Shown: positions 41,883 to 52,310 of the stretch, piece after piece
Layout: each line of letters opens with the position of its first letter
Numbering within the stretch: the first letter of the stretch is position 1
Assembly: GCA_965279565.1 (NCBI GenBank)
Contig: OZ257249.1
Span: 1,116,001 to 1,180,000, forward strand
Length of the DNA stretch: 64,000 nt
DNA from: Tagaea sp965279565
GTDB lineage: Bacteria > Pseudomonadota > Alphaproteobacteria > CACIAM-22H2
Direction: 5' to 3'
Program-made: the position numbers and the translations under genes
Notes under the pieces: model-generated
What the model saw: only the letters and a program-made list of their open reading frames with translations
Database searches by the model: none
What the model was told of the DNA's origin: nothing

Positions 41883-42329
41883 ATGCCGACCGGAACCGTC
41901 CGCCTCCACCGCGTGCTGCGCGCCAAGCCCGAGAAGGTCTATCGCGCGTTCCTCGACGCCGACGCGCTGGCGCGCTGGCTGCCGCCCTACGGCTTCCTGT
42001 GCAAGGTCGCCTTTCTCGAACCCAAGGTCGGCGGCAAGTTCCGCATGACGTTCGTGAACTTCGGCAGCGGCCAGGGGCATTCCTTCGGTGGCGAATATCT
42101 CGAACTCGTGCCGAACGAACGCCTGCGCTACACCGACCGCTTCGACGACCCCAACCTGCCCGGCGAGATCACCGTCACCGTCACGCTGAAGCCGGTGCTG
42201 TGCGGCACGGACCTCGCCGTCGTGCAGGAAGGCATCCCCGAGGCGATCCCGACGGAGATGTGTTACCTCGGCTGGCAGGAATCGCTCGTGCAGCTTGCAC
42301 ATCTGGTGGAGCCGGAAATTCCGGGGTGA
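41883..42329 (+). CDS. SRPBCC (AHSA1-like) domain protein
   Basis: A 148-residue START-like fold protein: TVRLHRVLRAKPEKVYRAFL, DALARWLPPYGF, GGKFRMTF and the C-terminal helix GWQESLVQLAHLVEPEIPG. Such proteins bind hydrophobic small ligands or act as Hsp90 co-chaperone domains; ligand unknown. AGGGAGCTTCGAGA precedes the ATG. Confidence 0.9.
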   Translation: MPTGTVRLHRVLRAKPEKVYRAFLDADALARWLPPYGFLCKVAFLEPKVGGKFRMTFVNFGSGQGHSFGGEYLELVPNERLRYTDRFDDPNLPGEITVTVTLKPVLCGTDLAVVQEGIPEAIPTEMCYLGWQESLVQLAHLVEPEIPG

Positions 42330-42378
42330 GGCGCCGCCGTCTCCCCCGGCGAATGCCGCATCCGCCGCTTGCGTCCGG

Positions 42379-42831
42379 TCAGTTCAGCGCGAGGATCGCG
42401 CCGTTGAGCGCCGTGGCGAAAGCCACCCATGCGGCATAGGGCGCGAACAGCCACGCGGCGATGCGATCCTGCCGCCATGCTGCGACGATGAATGCGACGA
42501 TGGCGCCGAACAGCGTCAGGACGACCGCAAGCGCAAGATCGATGCGGTGCGCGCCGAAGAACGCGGGCGACCACATGAAATTCAGCGCGAGCTGCACGCC
42601 CCACAGCCGCATCGGCCAGCCGCCCGATCCGCTGCGCCAGATGCGCCAGCCGGAGACCGCGATCAGGACATAGAGCAGCGTCCAGGCAGGTCCGAACACC
42701 CAGTTGGGCGGATTGAACGACGGTTTGGCGAGGCCGGCATACCATTCGCCCGGCGGGTTCAGATATCCGATGGCGAGGCCGCCGCCGACCACGGCAATCA
42801 GAAAAAGCGGCAACGCGATGCGATCCTTCAT
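42379..42831 (-). CDS. tspO: TspO/MBR family tryptophan-rich sensory protein
   Basis: A 150-residue inner- or outer-membrane protein with five hydrophobic helices and the family motifs WYAGLAKPSFNPPNWVFGPAW and ALNFMWSPAFFGAHRIDLAL, rich in Trp. TspO binds porphyrins and regulates tetrapyrrole or stress responses in alphaproteobacteria. Monocistronic. Confidence 0.93.
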   Translation of the reverse strand: MKDRIALPLFLIAVVGGGLAIGYLNPPGEWYAGLAKPSFNPPNWVFGPAWTLLYVLIAVSGWRIWRSGSGGWPMRLWGVQLALNFMWSPAFFGAHRIDLALAVVLTLFGAIVAFIVAAWRQDRIAAWLFAPYAAWVAFATALNGAILALN

Positions 42832-43008
42832 CCGGCCTCTCTCTGTCCGGCAAGGGATATAGCGCGCGCCGGCCGGTTCGACAGGGCGAGGATCAAGCGA
42901 CGTCGCATGCGCGACGGCGGCGCCTCGCAGCCGACGGAATACCGCACGATTAACGGAACCGCCGGTAACCGATTCAAATACCAAGAATCTCGTCGGGCGA
43001 ACTAAAGT

Positions 43009-43037
43009 TTGACGCGATTCGCTCCATGATTCATAGT
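43009..43037 (+). promoter_or_regulatory. Strong sigma-70-like promoter in a gene-free segment
   Basis: TTGACG (43009-43014), 17 bases, CATAGT (43032-43037). Ideal spacing. No protein-coding frame follows on the plus strand, so a non-coding transcript starting near 43044 is possible. Confidence 0.4.
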
Positions 43038-43043
43038 TGTACT

Positions 43044-43140
43044 TGCAACGACACGGTGAATCTCCCGGCCGTACTGGCGCGGTATGATGGCTTTATCGCC
43101 CTAGGCTAGGAGGGGACCAAGTTTGGGAGTCCCTCCCGTT
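43044..43140 (+). ncRNA. Candidate small non-coding RNA
   Basis: Predicted from the promoter-like pair at 43009-43037 and a hairpin GGAGGGGAC (43109-43117) / GTCCCTCC (43129-43136), with one unpaired base, followed by CGTTGCGGGTTTT. Length would be about 100-110 bases. I do not recognise it as tmRNA, 6S, SRP RNA or RNase P. Weak evidence only. Confidence 0.22.
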
Positions 43141-43149
43141 GCGGGTTTT

Positions 43150-43179
43150 GACGGCACCCGAGCCATCGCGGGTGCCGTC
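43150..43179. terminator. Terminator-like hairpin
   Basis: GACGGCACCCG, eight bases, CGGGTGCCGTC: a perfect 11-bp stem. It covers the stop codon of the minus-strand remnant gene (43178-43180) and lies after the candidate sRNA on the plus strand, so it could end transcription from both sides. TCTTTCC follows on the plus strand. Confidence 0.55.
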
Positions 43180-43618
43180 ATCTTTCCAGCTCGATCAATC
43201 CAGGCTTCCTGAAGATCCGTCTCGCCTCTTCGAGGGAGACCTTGTGAAACGTGCGCACCCACAATTCGTTGGGGCGGATGATGCTCTTCACGACCAGCTT
43301 GAATCCGGAGCCGAACGCCCGCTCCTCGAAATGGACGAAGAGCAGATCGTCGTTGTGGTACCCGATCCTCCCTTTGGAAATGCAGTCCGGGATCACGGAA
43401 TAGTGCAGGGGGAGAAGCCTGTGCTTCGCGCGCATCTTGATCGCGCAATCGATCCCGATGCGAAGTTCCGTGCTGGAGACGCCGAGCAGTTTGGAGAAGG
43501 TCGGCGGAAACGTCGCAACGGCCAGAGTCGGGCCACCTCGGCCGTTGACGAATTGCACGATCTGGCGAAATGTCGGCTCCACCCGGGGAGATTGAATGTC
43601 ACCGGGCGTGTCGGACAA
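43178..43618 (-). CDS. Hypothetical protein with possible PBECR/RelE-like nuclease fold, start uncertain
   Basis: The frame is open from 43666 but has no ATG: possible starts are TTG 43618 and GTG 43582, and the upstream part runs into a palindromic repeat. The C-terminal 90 residues look like a real fold: KMRAKHRLLPLHYSVIPD, ISKGRIGYHNDDLLFVHF, FKLVVKSIIRPNELWVRTFHK. The strand pattern with a final basic NELWVRTF strand resembles the phage/Barnase-EndoU-ColicinE5-RelE (PBECR) toxin-like domain. Possibly a decayed toxin or phage-associated nuclease. The identification is tentative. Confidence 0.4.
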   Translation of the reverse strand: MSDTPGDIQSPRVEPTFRQIVQFVNGRGGPTLAVATFPPTFSKLLGVSSTELRIGIDCAIKMRAKHRLLPLHYSVIPDCISKGRIGYHNDDLLFVHFEERAFGSGFKLVVKSIIRPNELWVRTFHKVSLEEARRIFRKPGLIELER

Positions 43619-43862
43619 CAGAGATTCGCCATCGGCACGATTGTAAGTCGTGGATGCCCGGGACAAGCCCGGGCATGACGGTACCTAAGCAATATAGGCC
43701 TATTTTCTTGACAACCTCCGCGCGCTCTCGTAGAGTCGCCACAGGTCGAACGTGCTCTTTGAATCCGTGAATACGCGTGTACCATGCCGGCAGGTCGAGG
43801 CCGGAAGGAACGCTTGCTGCCGCCAACTTTGCTTGACGGCCTGCGTTTTCCGTCAACGTCAA
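43599..43862 (-). pseudogene. Possible remnant coding segment split by a palindromic repeat
   Basis: An open frame without ATG (TTG at 43862) whose first two thirds read like protein (PAWYTRIHGFKEHVRPVATL) but whose C-terminus is simply the translation of the palindromic repeat (MPGLVPGIHD). It may be the 5' part of the nuclease-like gene at 43178, now in a different frame on the other side of the repeat. Low confidence. Confidence 0.25.
43650..43680. repeat. REP-like palindromic repeat element
   Basis: GTGGATGCCCGGG-ACAAG-CCCGGGCATGACG, core arms ATGCCCGGG (43654-43662) and CCCGGGCAT (43668-43676). Sequences of this type are dispersed between genes in many alphaproteobacterial genomes. Only one copy is in the window. 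Confidence 0.65.
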
Positions 43863-43928
43863 CAGCGTGAATCGAAACGGATCAAGGACTTCGCTTGTTG
43901 ACGGTCAACAACCGTCAACAACCGTCAA

Positions 43929-43930
<2 letters not shown>
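43833..43930. repeat. Cluster of CCGTCAAC / GTTGACGG repeats
   Basis: At least seven copies of CGTCAA(C) or its complement lie between 43833 and the hemW stop: TTGACGG 43833, CCGTCAA 43850, CGTCAAC 43856, then TTGTTGACGGT (43895-43905), ACCGTCAACAA (43911-43921) and ACCGTCAAC (43921-43929). Two inverted pairs (43833/43850 and 43895/43911, the latter an 11-bp perfect stem with a 5-base loop) and a 10-base tandem repeat result. The downstream stem could end hemW transcription; the whole cluster also resembles a multi-site operator. Confidence 0.55.
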
Positions 43931-45091
<1,161 letters not shown>

Positions 45092-45095
<4 letters not shown>

Positions 45096-45694
45096 GCCAG
45101 GCACGCGGCCTTGAACTTCGCGAAGGCGACGGCGCGATGGCTGATCGTGTGCTTGAGTGCCGGGTCCATCTCGCCGAACGTGATCGTGTGGCCCTCGGGC
45201 ATGAACATCGGGTCGTAGCCGAAGCCGCGGCTCCCCCGCGGCGGCCACACGAGCGTGCCTTCCACCTCGCCGCGGAACGTCTGCACGTGGCCGTCGGGCC
45301 ACGCGATCGTCAGCACCGATACGAAGCGCGCGCGCCGGTTCGTCGAGCCGTCCAGTGCCGCCTCGACCATGCGCATGGCGCGCGCGAAGTCGCGCTTCGG
45401 GCCCGCCCAGTTCGCGGTGTACACACCCGGATCGCCGTCGAGGGCGTCGGTGCACATGCCGCTGTCGTCGGCAAGCGACGGCAGCGACGTGGCCTTCGCC
45501 GTGTGGCGCGCCTTCAGCTCCGCATTCGCCTCGAAGGTCGTGCCGGTCTCGTCCGGCTCGACCACGCCGAGCGAAGCGGCCGACACGCAGTCGAGCCCGA
45601 AGGGCCGCAGCAGGTCGGCCATCTCGGCAAGCTTGCCCTTGTTGTGCGTCGCGACGACGAGCCGCGTGCCCGCCTTTAGCTGGCGCTGGCCCAT
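45092..45694 (-). CDS. rdgB: Inosine/xanthosine triphosphate pyrophosphatase (Ham1 family)
   Basis: A 200-residue enzyme that hydrolyses ITP, dITP and XTP, keeping damaged purines out of DNA. VVATHNKGKLAEM at the N-terminus, SLADDSGMCTDALDG, and the C-terminal GFGYDPMF and SHRAVAF are the family signatures. It overlaps rph by 19 bases; rph-rdgB-hemW is a standard alphaproteobacterial operon. Confidence 0.95.
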
Positions 45695-46407
45695 GCCGCT
45701 ACCGCCTTCTTCTGGAGCGCCACGAGTTCGCCAACACCCTTGCGCGCCAGCGCCAACATCGCAAGCAGCTGGTCCTCGGCGAACGGGTCGCGCTCTGCAG
45801 TACCCTGCACCTCGACGAGCTTGCCGTCGCCGGTCATCACGAAGTTCGCGTCCACGTCGCACCCACTGTCCTCGACATAGTCGAGATCGAGCACGCTCTT
45901 GCCGCCGGAGATGCCGCACGACACGGCCGCGACATGGTCGCGGATCGGGAAGCCGGCAAGGCCCTTGGCCTTGACCAGCGGGAAGATCGCCTGATGCAAC
46001 GCGACCCATGCACCGGTGATCGCGGCGGTGCGCGTCCCGCCGTCGGCCTGCAGCACGTCGCAGTCGATCTTGATCTGGCGTTCGCCCAGCATCTTCATGT
46101 CGGTGACCGAGCGCAGGCTGCGGCCGACGAGGCGCTGGATCTCCTGCGTGCGGCCCGACTGCTTGCCGCGCGCGGCCTCGCGGTCGGTGCGCGTGTGGGT
46201 CGAGCGCGGCAGCATGCCGTACTCGGCCGTCACCCAGCCCTGGCCCGAGTTGCGCAGGAAGGGCGGCACCTTCTCCTCCAGCGAGGCGGTGACCAGCACA
46301 TGCGTGTCGCCGAAGCGCACGAGGCACGAACCCTCCGCGTGCTTGGCGAAGCCCGGCTCGAGGCTGACGGCACGCATCTGGTCGGCAAGACGGCCCGAAG
46401 GGCGCAT
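45676..46407 (-). CDS. rph: Ribonuclease PH
   Basis: A 243-residue phosphorolytic 3'-5' exoribonuclease that trims tRNA precursors. MRPSGR at the start, EYGMLPRSTHTRTDRE (substrate-binding Arg), GGTRTAAITGAWVAL and DLDYVEDSGCDVDANFVM (acidic metal site) are all present. The ATG at 46407 matches the family; it is divergent from hrcA. Confidence 0.96.
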   Translation of the reverse strand: MRPSGRLADQMRAVSLEPGFAKHAEGSCLVRFGDTHVLVTASLEEKVPPFLRNSGQGWVTAEYGMLPRSTHTRTDREAARGKQSGRTQEIQRLVGRSLRSVTDMKMLGERQIKIDCDVLQADGGTRTAAITGAWVALHQAIFPLVKAKGLAGFPIRDHVAAVSCGISGGKSVLDLDYVEDSGCDVDANFVMTGDGKLVEVQGTAERDPFAEDQLLAMLALARKGVGELVALQKKAVAAWASAS

Positions 46408-46465
46408 GGGACTTCTCTTTCGGCGGAACGGGGGCTGGCGGGAGGGGAACCTAGTCCGGGGTGCG

Positions 46466-46494
46466 TTGACACGCAAGGCGGGGGATGACTAGCT
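46466..46494 (+). promoter_or_regulatory. Candidate sigma-70 promoter of hrcA
   Basis: Perfect TTGACA at 46466-46471 followed after 17 or 18 bases by CTAGCT/TAGCTA. The start would fall at about 46502, on top of the first ATG at 46503, so either the mRNA is leaderless or translation starts at the internal ATG at 46596. No CIRCE element was recognised near hrcA, grpE or dnaK. Confidence 0.4.
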
Positions 46495-46502
46495 ATTGTC
46501 AC

Positions 46503-47630
46503 ATGTCCCGCACCCCCATCGTCCCCTTCGAACGCAGGCCCGCCGCGACCGTTTCCGCCGCGACCAGTGCGCGCGCGCAGAGCGCCGTTTCCGCGATGGA
46601 CGAACGTTCGCGCGAGGTGTTCCGGCGCATCGTCGAGGCCTATGTCGAGACCGGCGAGCCGGTCGGTTCGCGCACGCTGTCGCGCCAGCTTCCCGACCAG
46701 ATCTCGCCGGCCACGATCCGCAACGTGATGGCCGACCTGCAGGATCTGGGGCTGCTCTATTCGCCGCACACCTCGGCCGGCCGCCTGCCGACCGATCTGG
46801 GGCTGCGGCTGTTCGTCGACGGGCTGCTCGAAGTCGGCCGGCTTTCCAGCGACGAGCGCGAGAAGATCGAGGCGCAGTGCGCTGCCGGCGGGCGCGCGGT
46901 GGGCCAGGTGCTGGAGCAGGCAAGCTCGCTGCTCGCGGGCCTCGGCCGCGGGGCGGGGCTGGTCATCGCACCCAAGTCCGATTCGCCGCTGAAGCACGTG
47001 GAGTTCGTGCCGCTCGGGCCGGGGCGCACGCTCGTCGTGCTCGTCACCGAACGCGGCCTCGTCGAGAACCGCGTCATCGAGACGCCGCTCGGCCTCACGC
47101 CGCAGCAGCTCGTGCAGGCCTCGAACTTCCTCTCCGCACATCTCACCGGGCGCACGCTCGTCGAGGCGCGCGAGGACGTGCTCAAGCGGCTGGAGCAGTC
47201 GCGCGCCGAGCTCGACCAGCTCTCGCAGAAGGTCGTCGAACAGGGCCTCGCCGTGTGGTCCACGCCCGAGAAGAACTCGGGCACCGAGGGCTATCTGATC
47301 GTGCGCGGGCAGGCGAAGCTGCTCGAGGACGTGCACGCGATGGAGGATCTCGAGCGCATCCGCCGGCTGTTCGAAGCGCTCGAACAGCACGAATCGATGG
47401 CCCGCATCCTCGACCAGGCGCAGGGTGCGGAAGGCGTGCAGATCTTCATCGGCGCGCAGAACGAGCTGTTCGGCCTGTCGGGATGCACGACGATCGTCGC
47501 CCCCTATCGCGACGCGCAGGAGCGCATCGTGGGCGCCATCGGCGTGGTGGGACCCACGCGGCTCAACTACGCGCGCATCATCCCGATGGTGGACTACACG
47601 GCGCGCGTCGTCGGCCGGCTGGTCGGCTGA
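46503..47630 (+). CDS. hrcA: Heat-inducible transcription repressor HrcA
   Basis: A 375-residue repressor of the groESL-type CIRCE regulon. Winged-helix N-terminus DERSREVFRRIVEAYVETGEPVGSRTLSRQ (given here in part as VEAYVETGEPVGSRTLSR) and HTSAGRLPTDLG, then the GAF-like domain to GAIGVVGPTRLNYARIIPMVDY. The ATG at 46503 gives 31 extra residues before the conserved part; the ATG at 46596 is an alternative. Followed by grpE at 69 bases. Confidence 0.95.
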   Translation: MSRTPIVPFERRPAATVSAATSARAQSAVSAMDERSREVFRRIVEAYVETGEPVGSRTLSRQLPDQISPATIRNVMADLQDLGLLYSPHTSAGRLPTDLGLRLFVDGLLEVGRLSSDEREKIEAQCAAGGRAVGQVLEQASSLLAGLGRGAGLVIAPKSDSPLKHVEFVPLGPGRTLVVLVTERGLVENRVIETPLGLTPQQLVQASNFLSAHLTGRTLVEAREDVLKRLEQSRAELDQLSQKVVEQGLAVWSTPEKNSGTEGYLIVRGQAKLLEDVHAMEDLERIRRLFEALEQHESMARILDQAQGAEGVQIFIGAQNELFGLSGCTTIVAPYRDAQERIVGAIGVVGPTRLNYARIIPMVDYTARVVGRLVG

Positions 47631-47639
47631 AAATCAACC

Positions 47640-47668
47640 CTTGCGTCCGCGCGGGTTTTCGCCCAAAT
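47640..47668 (+). promoter_or_regulatory. Candidate heat-shock (RpoH-type) promoter of grpE
   Basis: CTTGCG (47640-47645), 16 bases, CCCAAAT (47662-47668), in the hrcA-grpE gap about 30 bases before the grpE start. Same layout as upstream of hslV and dnaK. Confidence 0.45.
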
Positions 47669-47699
47669 GCCGGGCGGAACAATCGATGGAACCTTGCCG

Positions 47700-48278
47700 A
47701 TGACCGAGCCGACCAACGACCAGCCGCAGCCCGCCGAAACGCCTGCCGCCGAGACGCCGGCCGATCCGCTTGCCGAGGCGCAGGCGAAGATCGCCGCCCT
47801 CGAAGCCGACATGGCGAAGACCAAGGACGCCGCACTCCGCGCCATGGCCGACGCCGAGAACATGCGCAAGCGCGCCGAGCGCGAGATCCTGGACCGCGAG
47901 AAATACGCGGTCGGCAATTTCGCCAAGTCGCTGCTCGCGGTTTCCGACAATCTGCGTCGCGCACTCGACGCCGTCAGCGCCGAAGCGCGCGCGGCCGATC
48001 CGCATCTGGCCAAGCTGTTCGAGGGCGTCGAGCTGACCGAGCGCGAATTGCTGTCGGTGTTCGAGCGCAACGGGGTGGCGAAGATCGATGCTGCCGGCAA
48101 GCCGTTCGATCCGGCCCTGCAGCAGGCGGTGGCGCATGTCGATGCGCCGGGTCACGCACCCGGAAGCGTGGTGCAGGTGTTCCAGCCCGGCTACACGATC
48201 CACGGGCGGCTGCTGCGCGAGGCGATGGTCACGGTCGCGAAGGCGGCCCCCGCCGCCGGAATCGACACGACCGCCTAG
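47700..48278 (+). CDS. grpE: Nucleotide exchange factor GrpE
   Basis: A 192-residue DnaK co-chaperone: acidic, Pro/Ala-rich N-terminus, long coiled coil (about 27-85; RAMADAENMRKRAERE), then the beta-wing domain ending VVQVFQPGYTIHGRLLREAMVTVAK. The ATG at 47700 matches the family. Downstream, on the other strand, sits an orphan gene before dnaK. Confidence 0.95.
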   Translation: MTEPTNDQPQPAETPAAETPADPLAEAQAKIAALEADMAKTKDAALRAMADAENMRKRAEREILDREKYAVGNFAKSLLAVSDNLRRALDAVSAEARAADPHLAKLFEGVELTERELLSVFERNGVAKIDAAGKPFDPALQQAVAHVDAPGHAPGSVVQVFQPGYTIHGRLLREAMVTVAKAAPAAGIDTTA

Positions 48279-48347
48279 ACGCCAAAACGGCTTCGCCCGC
48301 GCGGGAGCATTGCGCCCCGGCGCGGGTCTGAAGCGGATACGGTGCCC
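48279..48347. other. Convergent spacer after grpE
   Basis: 69 bases between the grpE stop and the stop of the minus-strand orphan gene. CCCGCGC (48296-48302) and GCGCGGG (48320-48326) could pair across a 17-base loop as a weak terminator. Confidence 0.25.
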
Positions 48348-48788
48348 TTACGCGCTCTGGCGGAACGCGCCGGATTTGCCGCCGACATCGATCGGTTCGT
48401 AGGCCTTGCTGACCACGCTGGGCACCAGGTTCGGCGCAAGCTCGGCAGCCGTGGCGCCCGAAGCGGGGCCAAAGATGCGCGCGATGCGCGTCTGGTAGCG
48501 TGGATCGACAACGTCCACGAAGGCATCGAAGGTCCCCTGGATCAAGCCGGACTTCGTCGCGAGCTGACGCGGTTCGGCCACGCTGACCTCGTCGCGGTCC
48601 GCACGCGCCCGCTGGGCGCGCGAAACCTCGGCGGCCCGGGCGGATTCCGCCGCCTGGGTCTTTACCTGGTCTGCTGTGGTCGAGTTCTGCGCTTGCGACG
48701 TCCGCTGGCCCGGGAGGGACAGCGGCTGACGGCTTTCACCCACAAGGGGCAAAGGCGGCACAACACCGACATTCTGAACGGTCGTCAT
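48348..48788 (-). CDS. Hypothetical protein between grpE and dnaK
   Basis: A 146-residue protein I do not recognise. The N-terminal half (1-75) is rich in Gln, Ser, Ala and Thr and looks disordered; the C-terminal half (76-146; LIQGTFDAFVDVVDPRYQTR, ELAPNLVPSVVSKAYEPIDVGG) may be folded. No signal peptide or membrane segment. It runs against the heat-shock genes around it. Codon use is ordinary for the genome, which supports it being real, but no second line of evidence exists. Confidence 0.5.
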   Translation of the reverse strand: MTTVQNVGVVPPLPLVGESRQPLSLPGQRTSQAQNSTTADQVKTQAAESARAAEVSRAQRARADRDEVSVAEPRQLATKSGLIQGTFDAFVDVVDPRYQTRIARIFGPASGATAAELAPNLVPSVVSKAYEPIDVGGKSGAFRQSA

Positions 48789-48981
48789 AACACGGAACCT
48801 CGTTTCTCGAAGTTCTGAGGGTCCCTGCGGCAGCTTCCGCTATGGTTAACGGAACGTGAAGCACTGCAACCGAGAATTCCTCACGGTCTTTATAGGTCGG
48901 CTGCGGAAGTATGTCAAGAAATTTTCCGGAGGCGCATTCCAGCCCCGCGCCGGGCGGCAGGGCGGGAAAACGGCTTTGACC

Positions 48982-49010
48982 GTTGCGCGGCTGCGGGCAC
49001 CTGCCTATAT
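48982..49010 (+). promoter_or_regulatory. Candidate heat-shock (RpoH-type) promoter of dnaK
   Basis: GTTGCG (48982-48987), 16 bases, CCTATAT (49004-49010). The -10 fits the alphaproteobacterial sigma-32 pattern well and spacing is the same as upstream of hslV and grpE. Start expected near 49017. Confidence 0.55.
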
Positions 49011-49023
49011 CGCTGTCGAAGGT

Positions 49024-49072
49024 AGGGTCTTGCTGAAGACCCTGCGGAGTTTGACCCGGAAAAGACGGGGTC
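49024..49072 (+). promoter_or_regulatory. Two hairpins in the dnaK leader
   Basis: First stem AGGGTCTT (49024-49031) / AAGACCCT (49036-49043), loop GCTG; second stem GACCC (49053-49057) / GGGTC (49068-49072). The first is a perfect 8-bp stem at the very 5' end of the predicted mRNA and could stabilise it. The ribosome site before 49131 is not in a stem, so a simple thermosensor is unlikely. Confidence 0.4.
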
Positions 49073-49130
49073 CCGTGCCGATGCCTCTGGTGGGGTCGGC
49101 CTGGCGGGGCTGCCGCAAAGCGAGGATTTC

Positions 49131-51080
<1,950 letters not shown>

Positions 51081-51154
51081 GGATCGGGTCGCAAGGTCGG
51101 GCGGTGCGGTTTTCGCATCGCCCGGCCGCGGCCTGACCATCGGAGACCCGTCGC

Positions 51155-52303
51155 GTGGCGAAGCAGGATTATTACGAGCTTTTGGGCGTGGCCAAGGGGG
51201 CGTCTGCGGACGACCTCAAGAAGGCCTATCGCAAGCTCGCCATGCAGTTCCACCCGGACAAGAACCCGGGCGACAAGAAGGCCGAGACCAAGTTCAAGGA
51301 AATCAGCGAGGCCTATGACGTCCTGAAGGACGATCAGAAGCGCGCGGCCTACGACCGCTTCGGCCACGCCGCCTTCGAAGGCGGCAACGGCGGTGCGGGG
51401 CGCGCGGGCGGCTTCGATTTCGGTGCGGGCGGTGCCGGCGGCTTCGCCGACATCTTCGACGAGATGTTCGGCGAGTTCATGGGCGGCGGGCGTCGCGGGG
51501 CTGGCCCGCAGCGCGGTGCCGATCTTCGCTACAACCTCGAGATCTCGCTCGAGGACGCCTATCACGGCAAGCAGGCGACCGTGCGCGTCGCGTCGCTTCA
51601 TGCATGCGAGACGTGCCACGGCTCGGGTGCCGAAGCCGGCTCGAAGCCCGCGACGTGCCCGACCTGCCGTGGCCAGGGCAAGGTGCGCGCGCAGCAGGGC
51701 TTCTTCACGATCGAGCGCGCCTGCCCGCAATGCGGTGGCGCCGGCCAGATCATCGAGAAGCCGTGCAAGACCTGCCAGGGCCAGGGCCGCACGCGCAAGG
51801 AGCGCACGCTGTCGGTCAACATCCCGGCGGGCGTGGAAGATGGCACGCGCATCCGTCTCGCCGGCGAGGGCGAGGCCGGCATGCGCGGCTCGCCGCAGGG
51901 CGACCTCTACCTGTTCCTGTCGATCAAGCAGCACAAGCTGTTCCACCGCGAAGGTGCGGACATCTATTGCCGCGTGCCGATCCCGATGACGACGGCCGCC
52001 CTCGGCGGTGCGATCGAAGTGCCGACCGTCGATGGCGGGCGCGCGAAGGTGACGATCCCGGCGGGTGCGCAGACCGGCCAGCAGTTCCGACTGAAGGGCA
52101 AGGGCATGTCGGTGCTGCGCAGCGCCGCGCGCGGCGACATGTTCATCGAATCGATGGTCGAAACGCCGGTCAATCTCACCAAGAAGCAGCAGGACCTGCT
52201 GCGCGAGTTCGAGGGCAGCGGCGGCGGCAACAAGAGCCACAGCCCCGAGAGTGCGAGTTTCTTCGCCAAGGTGAAGGAACTCTGGGACGATCTGCGCGGC
52301 TAG
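51155..52303 (+). CDS. dnaJ: Chaperone protein DnaJ
   Basis: A 382-residue type I Hsp40: J-domain (1-70) with the HPD motif in FHPDKNPGDKKAE, a Gly/Phe-rich region (about 75-115), four CxxCxGxG zinc-binding repeats (CETCHGSG, CPTCRGQG, CPQCGGAG, CKTCQGQG), and C-terminal substrate-binding domains. GTG start at 51155, preceded by CGGAGA. Co-transcribed with dnaK. Confidence 0.97.
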   Translation: MAKQDYYELLGVAKGASADDLKKAYRKLAMQFHPDKNPGDKKAETKFKEISEAYDVLKDDQKRAAYDRFGHAAFEGGNGGAGRAGGFDFGAGGAGGFADIFDEMFGEFMGGGRRGAGPQRGADLRYNLEISLEDAYHGKQATVRVASLHACETCHGSGAEAGSKPATCPTCRGQGKVRAQQGFFTIERACPQCGGAGQIIEKPCKTCQGQGRTRKERTLSVNIPAGVEDGTRIRLAGEGEAGMRGSPQGDLYLFLSIKQHKLFHREGADIYCRVPIPMTTAALGGAIEVPTVDGGRAKVTIPAGAQTGQQFRLKGKGMSVLRSAARGDMFIESMVETPVNLTKKQQDLLREFEGSGGGNKSHSPESASFFAKVKELWDDLRG

Positions 52304-52310
52304 GCCGCGT

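Larger units (their letters stand above)
42832..43177. other. Gene-free segment with possible small-RNA unit
   Basis: 346 bases without a supportable gene. The left part (42832-43000) shows nothing recognisable. From 43009 a promoter-like pair and two hairpins occur (listed separately). Confidence 0.5.
48789..49130. other. Spacer and long leader region upstream of dnaK
   Basis: 342 bases without a gene. The left half (48789-48970) contains no motif I recognise. The right half carries the heat-shock promoter candidate at 48982-49010 and two small hairpins, so the dnaK mRNA would have a 5' leader of about 115 bases. Confidence 0.5.

Noticed and set aside
43139..43678. Plus-strand 179-residue frame in the 43-kb segment
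   Set aside because: It crosses a perfect terminator-like stem and the palindromic repeat and has no family features; the minus-strand frame is more protein-like.
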